From NCBI GenBank assembly GCA_018971065.1, contig JAGWVC010000115.1, forward strand, positions 1 through 11,942: a stretch of 11,942 nt of DNA, written 5' to 3'. A model generated the notes under the pieces. It was not told where the DNA came from and did no database searches. It was given only the letters and a program-made list of their open reading frames with translations. The DNA comes from Sphingomonadales bacterium (GTDB lineage: Bacteria > Pseudomonadota > Alphaproteobacteria > Sphingomonadales > Sphingomonadaceae). A program made the position numbers and the translations under genes. This document shows, piece by piece, positions 1 to 8,542 of the stretch (the stretch's first letter is position 1; every line of letters starts with the position of its first letter).

Positions 1-1292
1 GCGACAATCCAGGGGTGTTCTGGGACCTCTATGGCGAGGCCGGGCATCCGGTGCGGGCGACGATTTCGGAGATGGGGCCGTTGTTGCTGGCGCGGCTGCT
101 GGGGCTGAACGAGACGCAGGAAGGCGTGCTCAACATCGCCTTCCGCTTTGCCGACGACAACGGGCTGCTGTTGCTGGACCTGCCTGACCTGCAATCGGTG
201 CTGATCGCGGTGGCCGAGCACGCGGCGGAGCTGACGACGAAGTATGGCAACGTTTCCAAGGCGACGATCGGCACGATCCAGCGGCAGTTGCTTTCGTTCG
301 AGAGCCAGGGGGCCGACAAGTTCTATGGCGAGCCGGCGTTCGAGATCAACGACCTGCTGCGGGTGGACGAGACGGGCAAGGGCATCGTCAGCGTGCTTTC
401 CGCCGAGAAGCTGATGGAGAGCCCGAAGCTGTACGCGACGTTTCTGCTGTGGATGCTGAGCGAGCTGTTCGAGGCGCTGCCCGAGGTGGGCGACGTGGAA
501 AAGCCGAAGCTGGTGTTCTTTTTCGACGAAGCCCATCTGCTGTTCGTCGATGCGCCCGATGCGTTGATGAGCAAGATCGAGCAGGTGGTGCGCCTGATTC
601 GCTCCAAGGGCGTTGGCGTGTATTTCGTGACCCAGAACCCCATCGACGTGCCCGAGAAGGTGGCGGCCCAGCTTGGCAACCGCATCCAGCACGCGCTGCG
701 CGCGTTCACGCCGCGCGACCAGAAGGCGGTGAAGGCGGCGGCGGAAACGTTCCGCGTGAACCCGGAACTGGACGTGGCCACCGCGATTACCGAGCTGAAG
801 GTGGGCGAGGCACTGGTTTCGACGCTGAACGAGGATGGATCGCCGTCGGTGGTGCAGCGCACGATGATCGCGCCGCCGCGTTCGCGGCTGGGGCCGGTGA
901 CGCCGAAGGAGCGGGCGATCATCCAGTCGATCAGCCCGTTCGCGGGCAAGTACGATGTGGCGGTGAACCGCGAATCCGCCGCCGAAGTGCTGGCCGCGAA
1001 GGCGCAGGATGCCTCGGCCGCCGCGCAGGTGGTGGAGACGCAGGGCGTGGAGGCGCAGCGGGCGCAGGCGCGGCAATCGCCGTCGCTGTGGGTGAACGCC
1101 GGGCGCGCGGCGATCGGCGCGGTGGCGGCGTCGGCCGGGCGCGTGGTGGCGGCGGAGATCACCGGGCGCACATCGCGGTCCAACCCGTTGGCCAATGCCG
1201 CCAGCGCCATCGCCGGAACGCTGGGCACCGCGATCGGCGGGCAGGCGGTGGGGCGGTTTGCGCGCGGGTTGCTGGGCAGCCTGCTGCGGTAG
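1..1292 (+). CDS. HerA-like/DUF853 family ATPase (YjgR type), 5' partial
   Basis: The reading frame is open from the window edge (first full codon at base 3) to TAG at 1290-1292, giving 429 residues. Relatives such as E. coli YjgR are about 500 residues, so roughly 70 N-terminal residues, including the Walker A loop, lie outside the window. The N-terminal stretch [20 protein letters not shown] followed by [12 protein letters not shown] is characteristic of DUF853. A Walker B motif (VFFFDEAH, catalytic Asp-Glu codons at 525-530) and a sensor-like segment ([11 protein letters not shown], about 610-640) identify a HerA/FtsK-type P-loop ATPase. An Ala/Gln-rich linker (about 985-1080) and a Gly/Ala-rich hydrophobic tail (about 1180-1290) end the protein, as is usual for the family. 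The family is thought to be a DNA-translocase-like or helicase-like ATPase, but its cellular role is not established. The GTG at 15 is internal and is not the start. Confidence 0.9.
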   Translation, partial: DNPGVFWDLYGEAGHPVRATISEMGPLLLARLLGLNETQEGVLNIAFRFADDNGLLLLDLPDLQSVLIAVAEHAAELTTKYGNVSKATIGTIQRQLLSFESQGADKFYGEPAFEINDLLRVDETGKGIVSVLSAEKLMESPKLYATFLLWMLSELFEALPEVGDVEKPKLVFFFDEAHLLFVDAPDALMSKIEQVVRLIRSKGVGVYFVTQNPIDVPEKVAAQLGNRIQHALRAFTPRDQKAVKAAAETFRVNPELDVATAITELKVGEALVSTLNEDGSPSVVQRTMIAPPRSRLGPVTPKERAIIQSISPFAGKYDVAVNRESAAEVLAAKAQDASAAAQVVETQGVEAQRAQARQSPSLWVNAGRAAIGAVAASAGRVVAAEITGRTSRSNPLANAASAIAGTLGTAIGGQAVGRFARGLLGSLLR

Positions 1293-1300
1293 AGTGCGAT

Positions 1301-1326
1301 GACAAAAAGTGGGAACCGGTTTTGTC
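1301..1326. repeat. Inverted repeat GACAAAA...TTTTGTC with nested AACCGGTT
   Basis: Perfect 7-bp arms GACAAAA (1301-1307) and TTTTGTC (1320-1326) are separated by 12 bases. The spacer overlaps a second palindrome, AACCGGTT (1314-1321), and the two pairings exclude each other. The element lies 8 bases after the stop of the DUF853 gene and 56 bases before the peptidase start. I recall AGTGGGAACCGGTTTT-type sequences as dispersed palindromic elements in other alphaproteobacteria. It could be such a repeat, a weak terminator (the right arm is T-rich) or an operator. The structure is visible in the sequence; the function is inference. Confidence 0.5.
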
Positions 1327-1365
1327 GATAAATCGCGCGGCAACAAAGGCTTTGTGATTCGAGTG

Positions 1366-1372
1366 AAAGGAA
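1366..1372 (+). promoter_or_regulatory. Ribosome binding site of the M1 peptidase
   Basis: AAAGGAA lies 10 bases before the ATG at 1383 and supports that start. A second purine run, AGGA (1377-1380), lies only 2 bases from the ATG, which is too close to be the main site. A four-codon mini-frame starts at ATG 1372 and ends in a TAA (1381-1383) that overlaps the real ATG by one base. This is probably accidental. Confidence 0.55.
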
Positions 1373-1382
1373 TGACAGGATA

Positions 1383-4028
1383 ATGCGGTCGTTGATGCTT
1401 GCCGGCTCGGTGCTGGCCCTGGGTTTTGCCACTGCGGTCAATGCGGCCCCTGCGACGGCGGTTGCCGAGGCGGTGCCGCCGGCGCCGGCCGGCAAGCTGG
1501 ACGATGCGGTGAAGCCGTCGCTGTATCGGCTTGACCTGACGGTGGATCCGAACAAGCCGCGGTTTTCGGGGCATGTCGAGATCGACGCGACGCTGCAGGC
1601 GGCATCGCGGTATGTCTATCTGCATGGGCGCGATCTGGCGGTTTCGAAGGCCGTGGCGATGGTTGGCGGGCGGGCGATCGGCGGCGAGTGGAAGCAGGTG
1701 GACCCGACCGGGGTGGTGCTGCTGACCTTCCCCGAGGCGCTGCCGGCGGGCGCGGTGACGTTCGCGTTCGATTATGACGCCGGGTTCCAGGACGGACCGG
1801 CGGGGCTGTTCCGCGTGCATGTCGGCGACGACTGGTATGCGTGGAGCCAGTTCGAATCGATCGATGCGCGGTCGGCGTATCCGAGCTTCGACCAGCCGGG
1901 GTACAAGCAGCCGTTCCGGGTGACGCTGCGCACCCCTGCCGGGCTGAAAGCGGTTTCGAACGCGCCCGAGACCGGTGTGACCCAGGCGGGCGGGCTGGAT
2001 GTGCATACCTTCGCCGACACCGCGCCGCTGCCGACGTACCTGCTGGCGATGATGGTGGGGCCGTTTGTCGAAGTGAAGGGCGAGGCGCCGGCGAATGCGC
2101 AGCGCGGCGGGCCGCTGCCGATGCGGATCATCTCGACCAGGCCGAATGCCGCCAAGCTGACCTTCGCGCTGGACAATTCCAAGGCGATCGTCGCGCATCT
2201 GGAGAACTATTTCGGGCAGCCGTTCCCTTATCCCAAGCTGGACCAGATCACCACGCCGATCATGCCCGGCGCGATGGAGAACGCGGGCGCTGACCTGTAT
2301 CAGGACAGCCTGCTGGTGCTGGATGACAAGGCATCGACCGAGCAGAAGCGCAGCTTCGGCATGGTGGTGAGCCATGAGTTGGCGCACCAGTGGTTCGGTG
2401 ATCTGGTTACTCCGGCATGGTGGGACGACATCTGGCTGAACGAGAGTTTCGCCAACTGGATGGGCTATCGCATCGGCAGCGAATGGCGGCCCGACCTGAA
2501 CCTGGGCGCGGGCGCGCTGGAGGAAGGGTTTGCCGCGATGGGCACCGATGCACTGGTGGCCGGGCGGCCGATCCATCAGGCGATCACCCGCAATGCGCAA
2601 GTGGATGCCGCGTTCGACAGCATCACTTATGGCAAGGGCGGCCAGGTGGTGGCGATGATTGCCGCGTTCATGGGCGATACCAAATTCCGCGACGGGGTGC
2701 GCGCCTATATGGCGGCGCATCGCTATGGCAATGCCACCAGCGCCGAGTTCTTCAAGGCGATGGCCGACGTGGCGGGCGATCCGCGCCTGCTGCCGGCGAT
2801 GCAGAGCTTTACCGACCAGCAGGGCGTGCCGCTGCTGACGTTCAGCGGCGGCAACGGGACATACACGGTGACGCAGAGCCGTTATGCGCGGCTGGGCGCC
2901 AATCCGCCGGCGACGCGCTGGGGCGTGCCGATGTGCGCCCGGCTTGGGACGACGCGGCAGTGTACGCTGGTGGATCAGCCGAGCGCGGAGATTTCGCTGG
3001 CCGGAACCGGGGCGCTGATGCCGAATGCCGGGGGAACCGGGTATTACCGGTTCGAACTGCCGCGCGGCGAGTGGGAGCGGCTGATCGCGTCTTCCGCGAC
3101 GCTGCCCGCTGGCGAGGCGCTGGCGCTGGCGGATTCGCTGCGCGCCAGCTTCCAGGCGGGGCGTGCCGGGGCGGACCAGTTGGTGGCGATGGCGCGGACG
3201 ATGTCGGCCAACACCGATTCCTATGCCAGCGATGCGGCGCTGGACGGGGTGAGCGCGCTGGAAAGCTGGGGGATGCTGGACAAGCCGGCGCTGGCGGCGC
3301 TGCGGCGGTTCGTAACCCGGGTGCGGTTGCCGCAGTTGCAGGCGCTGGGCTTCGACCCGAAGCTGGGCGCCCATGCCACCGAGGATGCCGAGACGACGCA
3401 GCGGCGGGTATCGCTGGTCAGCCAGTTAGCCGCCGCCGAGGAACCAGGCGTGAAGGCGCGGTTGCTGGGCGCGGCGACGGCGCGGATCGGCGGCGATGCC
3501 ACCGCGCTGGACCCGAGCTTTGCGGTTGCCGGGTTCGGGCTGGCAATCGCCAAGGGCGGGTTGCCGGTGGCGAAGGCACTGCTGGACCAGGCGCTGGCCA
3601 GCCAGGACCCGCTGTTCCGGCCGGCGGCGATCTATGCGATCTCGCATAGCGGCAAGGCGGACGTTGCCAACTGGGTGCTGAACGACGTGACCGACAAGCG
3701 GCTGCGCACCAGCGAACGGCTGGGCATGATCGGCGGCGTGGCCGGGACGCCGAAGACCCGCGACCTGGGCTATGGCTGGATGAAGGCGCATGTGGACACG
3801 CTGCTGGCCGGCGGCGCAGGCATCTTCTTCTCGTCGCGCCTGCCGACATTCTTTGGCGGCTATTGCGCGGTGGACAAGGCCGACGCGATCCAGGCCGACT
3901 TTGCCGCGAAGCTGGCGGGCAAGTCATCGCAGCTTGAACTGGACCGCACGATCGAGCGGGTGCGCGCCTGCGGGATGCTGAAGGCGGCGCGCGCGAAGGA
4001 GGCTTCGGCGGCGATGCTGAAGCTTTAG
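1383..4028 (+). CDS. Exported M1 family zinc aminopeptidase
   Basis: An 881-residue gluzincin metallopeptidase that removes N-terminal amino acids from peptides. Residues 1-22 form a signal peptide (MRS start, hydrophobic core, VNA-A cleavage site), so it should act in the periplasm or be membrane-associated, unlike cytosolic E. coli PepN. The N-terminal beta-saddle domain is followed by the catalytic domain. This has the exopeptidase motif GAMEN (residues 296-300) and the zinc site HELAH (331-335) with the third ligand Glu354 in NESFAN, matching HEXXH-X18-E. Tyr416 in ITYGKGG is the expected transition-state tyrosine. All catalytic residues are present. The rest, from about residue 480 on, fits the helical ERAP1-like C-terminal domain. 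Length is normal for exported M1 enzymes. The start is supported by AAAGGAA upstream and by the signal peptide. The 62-base gap to the next gene would allow co-transcription. The natural substrate is not evident. Confidence 0.95.
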   Translation: MRSLMLAGSVLALGFATAVNAAPATAVAEAVPPAPAGKLDDAVKPSLYRLDLTVDPNKPRFSGHVEIDATLQAASRYVYLHGRDLAVSKAVAMVGGRAIGGEWKQVDPTGVVLLTFPEALPAGAVTFAFDYDAGFQDGPAGLFRVHVGDDWYAWSQFESIDARSAYPSFDQPGYKQPFRVTLRTPAGLKAVSNAPETGVTQAGGLDVHTFADTAPLPTYLLAMMVGPFVEVKGEAPANAQRGGPLPMRIISTRPNAAKLTFALDNSKAIVAHLENYFGQPFPYPKLDQITTPIMPGAMENAGADLYQDSLLVLDDKASTEQKRSFGMVVSHELAHQWFGDLVTPAWWDDIWLNESFANWMGYRIGSEWRPDLNLGAGALEEGFAAMGTDALVAGRPIHQAITRNAQVDAAFDSITYGKGGQVVAMIAAFMGDTKFRDGVRAYMAAHRYGNATSAEFFKAMADVAGDPRLLPAMQSFTDQQGVPLLTFSGGNGTYTVTQSRYARLGANPPATRWGVPMCARLGTTRQCTLVDQPSAEISLAGTGALMPNAGGTGYYRFELPRGEWERLIASSATLPAGEALALADSLRASFQAGRAGADQLVAMARTMSANTDSYASDAALDGVSALESWGMLDKPALAALRRFVTRVRLPQLQALGFDPKLGAHATEDAETTQRRVSLVSQLAAAEEPGVKARLLGAATARIGGDATALDPSFAVAGFGLAIAKGGLPVAKALLDQALASQDPLFRPAAIYAISHSGKADVANWVLNDVTDKRLRTSERLGMIGGVAGTPKTRDLGYGWMKAHVDTLLAGGAGIFFSSRLPTFFGGYCAVDKADAIQADFAAKLAGKSSQLELDRTIERVRACGMLKAARAKEASAAMLKL

Positions 4029-4090
4029 GCGGGGCGGAAGGCGGGGATCGGGTATTGCGCTGCAACGGAATTTCGTAAACAAGCCGCGCC

Positions 4091-5161
4091 GTGATTGCCC
4101 GCCTTCCCCGCCCCCTCGCCTGGCTGCTGGCGCTGCTGCTTGCCGGCATGGCCGTGTGGTGCCTGACCGCCAAGCCGCCGCCGATCAAGACCGCCGGCAA
4201 GGGCGGCTATACCGACGTGCGGCTGTATCACGACATTGCCAGGGGCGTGGCGGCAGGCAAGCCGTACCATCTGGCGGCGGCGGAGATGCACCGCGCGCAC
4301 CACTATCCGCTGAAGCCGTTCGTGACGATGCGGCCGCCGACGCTGGTGTGGCTGGCGGCGAAAGTGGGCTGGCCGAACCTGCAGCGGCTGGCGATGGTGC
4401 TGAGCGCGCTGGCGATCTTCGCGTGGGTGGTGGCGTTCGAGGGGATGCTGGACTGGTCGGAACGCGTGCTGGTGGCGGTGGCGGTGGGCGCCGGTTGTTC
4501 GGTGGTGGTCAACGAAGGACTGATGGCGCTGCACGAGTACTGGGCCGGGTGGTTCACCGCGATTGCGCTGGCCGGGGTGATCGGCTGGCCGCGCAAGTGG
4601 GGGCTGATCCTGCTGCCCGCCGCGCTGGGGCTGGCGGTGCGCGAACTGGCGCTGCCGTTCGCGCTGTTGAGCCTGGCGTTCGCGCTGATCGAGCGGAAGC
4701 CCAAACAGGTGCTGGGGTGGATCGTGCTGATCGCGGCGTTCGGTCTGGGCATGTGGATTCATGCCAATGAAGTGGCGGCGCTGGTGCGGCCGGGAGACAT
4801 CACCTCGCCCGGATGGCACGCGGGGCAAGGGTTCTCGGCGTTCCTGAAGGCGGTGATCTTCACATCGGTGTTGCAGGACCTGCCGCTGAACCTGGCGCTG
4901 CTGGCGGCGATGTTGCCGCTGCTGGGCTGGGCCGCGCTGGGCGGGCGGGCCGGGCTGTTCGCGCTGCTGTTCATCGGCGGGGACGCGTTCATGATTTCGG
5001 CGTTCTCGCGCGCGGACACGTTCTATTGGGGCGCGATCATGCTGCCGCACTACTTCGTGGGGTTTGCGCTGTTGCCGCGGGCGTTCTGGCAACTGGGGCA
5101 GGCGGTGCGGTTTGAGCCGGGGAAGCGGAAGGGGTTTCCGCTTGGCGGCACGGTGGGGTAG
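4091..5161 (+). CDS. Polytopic membrane protein, possible GT-C type glycosyltransferase
   Basis: A 356-residue integral membrane protein with about 9-10 hydrophobic segments (near residues 9-27, 98-116, 126-143, 151-166, 170-200, 207-226, 267-283, 288-303, 316-333). After the first segment comes an extracytoplasmic-looking loop, GGYTDVRLYHDIARG, with acidic residues Asp42 and Asp48, then RPPTLVWLAAK. A VRELALPF segment follows near residues 183-190. An acidic loop after the first helix and an RE-type motif recall GT-C fold polyprenol-dependent sugar transferases (GT39/GT87-like), but no single motif is decisive. A TAA at 4076-4078 closes the frame upstream, so GTG 4091 is the first usable start. 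It has no good Shine-Dalgarno, and ATG 4148 is an alternative that would cut into the first helix. The gene lies 62 bases after the peptidase and converges on the ligase operon. I do not recognise a specific product. Confidence 0.72.
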   Translation: MIARLPRPLAWLLALLLAGMAVWCLTAKPPPIKTAGKGGYTDVRLYHDIARGVAAGKPYHLAAAEMHRAHHYPLKPFVTMRPPTLVWLAAKVGWPNLQRLAMVLSALAIFAWVVAFEGMLDWSERVLVAVAVGAGCSVVVNEGLMALHEYWAGWFTAIALAGVIGWPRKWGLILLPAALGLAVRELALPFALLSLAFALIERKPKQVLGWIVLIAAFGLGMWIHANEVAALVRPGDITSPGWHAGQGFSAFLKAVIFTSVLQDLPLNLALLAAMLPLLGWAALGGRAGLFALLFIGGDAFMISAFSRADTFYWGAIMLPHYFVGFALLPRAFWQLGQAVRFEPGKRKGFPLGGTVG

Positions 5162-5264
5162 GCCTGCTGGCTTGGTGCGCGCACGCAAGAAGGACAGTCG
5201 TTGACCTGCGGTCGCCTTCGGCTCGACAAGCTCAGGACGGACGGAATTGGCAGCGGGGGCCGCG
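5162..5264. other. Convergent intergenic region carrying a dispersed repeat
   Basis: These 103 bases separate the 3' ends of the membrane protein (+) and the second acyl-CoA ligase (-). They hold one copy of the repeat described at 5223-5244, preceded by GTCGCC-TTC-GGC-TC-GAC (5211-5227). That sequence can fold as a small bulged hairpin. No T-tract terminator and no open reading frame with a ribosome binding site is seen. Confidence 0.6.
5223..5244. repeat. Dispersed intergenic repeat, copy 1
   Basis: TCGACAAGCTCAGGACGG followed by ACGG. It matches bases 9049-9070 at 20 of 22 positions, the differences being A/G at repeat positions 7 and 19. I recall similar CCTTCGACAGGCTCAGGAC elements as common between genes in sphingomonad genomes. 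Both copies here sit between converging genes, which suggests a 3'-end or termination-associated element. That role is inference. Confidence 0.7.
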
Positions 5265-6830
5265 CTAGATCACCGCTACGGGATTGCCGTAGAGCTTGCG
5301 CAGTTCGTGCTTGGCGAGTTTGCCTGACGGGATGCGCGGCAGTTCGGCCACGAACGCATAGCGGCGCGGCTGGGTGACTTTCGAGATGCGGGTGGCGACC
5401 CAGTCGCGCAAGGACGCTTCGAGGTCAGGCCCGGCTTCGGACCAGTCCTTGGGCTGGATGATCGCCAGCACTTCCTCGCCATATTCGGGGTTGGCGACGC
5501 CGATGACGGCGGCATCGAGCACGCGGGGATGGACGATCAGGCAATCCTCGATTCCCTGCGGGTAGATGTTGACGCCGCCCGAGATGATCATGAAATCCTT
5601 GCGATCGGTCAGGAACAGGTAGCCGTCCTCGTCCAGCCGGCCGATGTCGCCGACGGTGAACCAGTCATCGTGTTCGGGATGGGTGGCGCCGCGCGTCTTG
5701 GCGGGGTCGTTCAGGTAGTTGACGCCGCGACCGGGCAGCGCCTGGAACCAGATGACGCCCGGTTCGCCGGGGGGAAGTTCGCGCCCCGCATCGTCGCAGA
5801 TGTGGATGGGGCCGAGCGAGCTTTTGCCGACCGAGCCGGGTTTGCGGAGCCATTCCTCCGCGGTGATCGCGGTGGCGCCGACGCCTTCGGTGGAGCCGTA
5901 GTATTCGAAGATGATGGTGCCCCACCATTCGATCATGCGGCGCTTGATTTCCACCGGGCACGGCGCGGCGGCGTGGAGCACCATTTTCAGCGACGCGGTG
6001 TCGTATTTCGCGCGGGCTTCATCGGGCAGCGCCAGCAAGCGCACGAACATGGTGGGGACGAACTGGGCGACGTTGACGCGATGGCGGTCGATCGCGGCGA
6101 GGACGCCTTCCGCATCGAACTTGCGCTGGGTGACGAACGTTCCGCCCATGCGCTGGGTGCAGACCATGACCGAGAGCGGCGCGCCGTGGTAGAGCGGGCC
6201 GACGTTGAGGCTGACCAGCGGTTGCAGCGCATAAGCCGGCATGTTGCCTTCGAGCGGGTTGAATTCGTCGATCGGCCCCGGGGTGAACGGCAGGACGATG
6301 CCCTTGGGCCGGCCGGTGGTGCCGCTGGAATAGATCATGTGGAAGCCGGAGACCTGATCGGCGACCGGGGTGGCGGGCATTGGCGCCATCGCCTTGGACA
6401 GGGGCTGGGCACCGGGCAGTTCGGCATCGCCGGCATACCAGACATGCGCAACGGCGGGGATGAGATCGGCCTGGCGGGCGGCCAGCGCCTGCGGGGTTTC
6501 GCCGAGTTCGGCCGAGAGGACGAGCGCCTGCGCGCCGCAGTCCTGAAGGATATAGGCGGCTTCGTCGGGCTTGAGGTGCGTGGACAGCAGGGTGACGAAC
6601 ACGCCGCAGCGGGTGGCGCCCCAGTAGACCTGCGGGAATTCGATGCCGTTGCGCATCATCACGCCGATGCGGTCACCGGGCCGGAGGCCGATGCCGCGCA
6701 GCAGGTGGGCGAAGCGGTTCGAGCCTTCGTCGAGCTGGCGGTAGGTGAGCGTTTCGCCGGTATCGGCGAGGATCATTGCCAGGTGATCGGGAGTGGCGGC
6801 GGCGTGGATGCTGGGGTGGAAGCCGGGCAT
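5265..6830 (-). CDS. AMP-dependent acyl-CoA ligase (second gene of operon)
   Basis: A 521-residue class I adenylate-forming enzyme that activates a carboxylic acid with ATP to an acyl-AMP and then to the CoA thioester. The core motifs are complete. The phosphate loop is YSSGTTGRPKG (167-177), and the adenine motif is YYGSTEG (310-316). Asp395 lies in the ribose-binding VGD, with the hinge region LTDRKDFMIISGGVNIYP (407-424). The C-terminal PSGKLAKHELR carries the adenylation lysine Lys504. Length and layout match medium/long-chain or aryl acyl-CoA synthetases (FadD-like); the substrate cannot be read from the sequence. The ATG at 6830-6828 is one base beyond the TGA of the upstream ligase (TGACATG). 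AGGA lies 8 bases before it inside that gene, so translation is probably coupled. Codons end mostly in C, opposite to the plus-strand genes. Confidence 0.93.
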   Translation of the reverse strand: MPGFHPSIHAAATPDHLAMILADTGETLTYRQLDEGSNRFAHLLRGIGLRPGDRIGVMMRNGIEFPQVYWGATRCGVFVTLLSTHLKPDEAAYILQDCGAQALVLSAELGETPQALAARQADLIPAVAHVWYAGDAELPGAQPLSKAMAPMPATPVADQVSGFHMIYSSGTTGRPKGIVLPFTPGPIDEFNPLEGNMPAYALQPLVSLNVGPLYHGAPLSVMVCTQRMGGTFVTQRKFDAEGVLAAIDRHRVNVAQFVPTMFVRLLALPDEARAKYDTASLKMVLHAAAPCPVEIKRRMIEWWGTIIFEYYGSTEGVGATAITAEEWLRKPGSVGKSSLGPIHICDDAGRELPPGEPGVIWFQALPGRGVNYLNDPAKTRGATHPEHDDWFTVGDIGRLDEDGYLFLTDRKDFMIISGGVNIYPQGIEDCLIVHPRVLDAAVIGVANPEYGEEVLAIIQPKDWSEAGPDLEASLRDWVATRISKVTQPRRYAFVAELPRIPSGKLAKHELRKLYGNPVAVI

Positions 6831-6831
6831 G

Positions 6832-8538
6832 TCAGTGGTCCTGCGCTGGTGCCATCAGCCGGGCGGCGAGCGCGCGGGCTTCGGCGGGCTTGATCTTGGC
6901 GGTGTCGGTGAGGCCGAGTTCGGATTCGGGAATGACGAGGACGCGGCGCGGCAGCTTGTAGCTGGCCAGTTTCGGCTTGAGCCACGCGATGACGTCGGCT
7001 TCGGCCACGGTGGCGCCGGCTTCGGGGACGACCAGCGAGACGACCATTTCGCCCAGCGTGGGGTGCGGCACGCCGGTGGTCTTGCAGACCTTGACGCCGG
7101 GGCACGAACACAACGTCCAGTCGATCTCCACCGGCGAGACATTGGCGCCGCCGGTCTTGATGATGTCGTTGATGCGGCCGGCGAAGAACAGGCGGCCTTG
7201 TGCATCGATATGGCCGCCGTCGCCGCTACGGTAGAAGCCGTCGCCGTCGAGCGCCTCGTCATTGGGGATGCCGATGTAGCCGAGCATCAGCGTGGGGCCT
7301 TTAACCGCGATCTCGCCGGTTTCGCCGCGTTTCAGCGTTTCGCCGGTCCGGGGATCGACGATGCGGATGGTCATGCCGGGCAGCGCCTCACCGCTGGTGC
7401 CGCGCCAGACGTCCTCGGGCGTGCCGCAGGGGTAGCTGGCGGAGATGGTGAAGGTCTCGGTGGAGCCGTAGCTGGCGCGCGGATCGATGAAGCGCGTGGT
7501 GATGGTGGGTTGCGGGCGGTGGAGGAAGCATTCGGCGTCGAAGTAGTGGAAGCTGGACAGGTCCGCGCTGTCCCATTCGGGGCGTTCCTCAAGCTGTGCC
7601 CACTGGTGCGGCCAGCAGTAGGGGAAGTTGACGCGTTCGGATTCGAACAGGTGGATGGCCTCGGCGGGGTCGAAAGTGCGTTGCAGGATCAGGCAGCCGC
7701 CGCAGGCCAGCGTGCCGCCCAGCGTGAACGCCCAGTTGCCCGACCAGAACAGGCCGTTGGCGGACCAGGCGCGGAAGGGCCCAGGACTATCAACGCCGGT
7801 GACATTGTAGATGCGGGGGACGCGCCAGCTTTGAATGCAAACGCCGCGATGGCTGTTGAGGATGCCCTTGGGCTTGCCGGTGGAGCCGGAGGAGAACACC
7901 AGCAGCGCCGGATCGGCGGGGGTGACGGCAGCGGCGCGGGCGTGGACCTGGGCTTCGGGGACGGATTGGCCGCGCTGGAGGAACGCTTGCCAGGGCTGGA
8001 TGGCGCCGGTGCAGTCCGCGTTCAAGGCGGCGATATGGCGCAGGTAGGGCCACTTCGGCGCGGCGAGCGGGCCGGGATCAGCTAGCGCCGGTTCGAGTTC
8101 GTGGAGCATGGCGGCGAAGTCCTTCGCCAGCACGCGGCCTTCGAGCAGCAGCACCGAGACGGCGGATTGCCCCAGCAGCGCATCGAGTTCGGGGGCGGTG
8201 GAGAACGTGGAGAAGCCGGTGGCGGTGCAGCCCGCCAGCGCGGCGCCGAAGCAGGCCGAGACCCATTCGGGCCGGTTGGTCATGAGGATGCCGACGCGGG
8301 CATCGCGGCCGAGGCCCAGCGCGACGAGGCTGCGGGCGACTTCGACCGCGCGCGACCAGAGGTCGCCGTAAGTCCAGCGCTCGATGGTGCCGTCGGGGTG
8401 GTGGAACACCAGTGCCTCGTTGCCGGGCCAGCGGGTGCAGGCCTCGCGCAGCAGGCCGGGCAGCGTGTGGGCGCCCTGCCCCGGCTCTTCCGCCAGCGGG
8501 ATGCCGTGAATGATGGCCATATCGGACTGTCGCGGCAT
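6832..8538 (-). CDS. AMP-dependent acyl-CoA ligase (first gene of operon)
   Basis: A 568-residue class I adenylate-forming ligase, clearly diverged from its downstream partner. Motifs are the phosphate loop FSSGSTGKPKG (215-225), YGSTET (357-362), SGD with Asp440, and the hinge segment FAGRINDIIKTGGANVSP (452-469). The C-terminal catalytic-lysine motif is unusual: LTDTAKIKP (543-551), with Ala547 where most relatives have Gly before the lysine. Lys548 is the likely catalytic residue and Lys550 the alternative. It should form a CoA thioester, but the substrate is unknown. A Cys-rich stretch, TLCSCPGVKVC (475-485), lies in the C-terminal domain. The ATG at 8538-8536 is supported by AAGGGAG 6 bases upstream; Met7 is a weaker alternative. 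It is first in a two-gene operon and divergent from the ModE-like regulator at 8626. Its ribosome binding site lies in an inverted repeat (8543-8562). Confidence 0.93.
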   Translation of the reverse strand: MPRQSDMAIIHGIPLAEEPGQGAHTLPGLLREACTRWPGNEALVFHHPDGTIERWTYGDLWSRAVEVARSLVALGLGRDARVGILMTNRPEWVSACFGAALAGCTATGFSTFSTAPELDALLGQSAVSVLLLEGRVLAKDFAAMLHELEPALADPGPLAAPKWPYLRHIAALNADCTGAIQPWQAFLQRGQSVPEAQVHARAAAVTPADPALLVFSSGSTGKPKGILNSHRGVCIQSWRVPRIYNVTGVDSPGPFRAWSANGLFWSGNWAFTLGGTLACGGCLILQRTFDPAEAIHLFESERVNFPYCWPHQWAQLEERPEWDSADLSSFHYFDAECFLHRPQPTITTRFIDPRASYGSTETFTISASYPCGTPEDVWRGTSGEALPGMTIRIVDPRTGETLKRGETGEIAVKGPTLMLGYIGIPNDEALDGDGFYRSGDGGHIDAQGRLFFAGRINDIIKTGGANVSPVEIDWTLCSCPGVKVCKTTGVPHPTLGEMVVSLVVPEAGATVAEADVIAWLKPKLASYKLPRRVLVIPESELGLTDTAKIKPAEARALAARLMAPAQDH

Positions 8539-8542
8539 TGCC

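Noticed and set aside
1320..1360. Sigma70-type promoter for the peptidase (TTGTCG at 1322-1327)
   Set aside because: No -10-like hexamer lies at 16-18 bases. The nearest AT-rich word is about 24 bases away.
323..1555. A 410-codon minus-strand frame opposite the DUF853 gene
   Set aside because: It is a Ser/Ala/Thr-rich shadow that crosses the intergenic gap into the peptidase signal peptide. No motif or ribosome binding site supports it.
5189..5227. Intrinsic terminator at the first convergent junction
   Set aside because: The only hairpin (5211-5227) is short and bulged and has no T-tract on either strand.
6793..8085. A 430-codon plus-strand frame, and a 454-codon one at 5529-6893, opposite the ligases
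   Set aside because: Both are Gly/Ala/Asp-rich antisense shadows of ligase genes that have all catalytic motifs. Neither has domain-like content.
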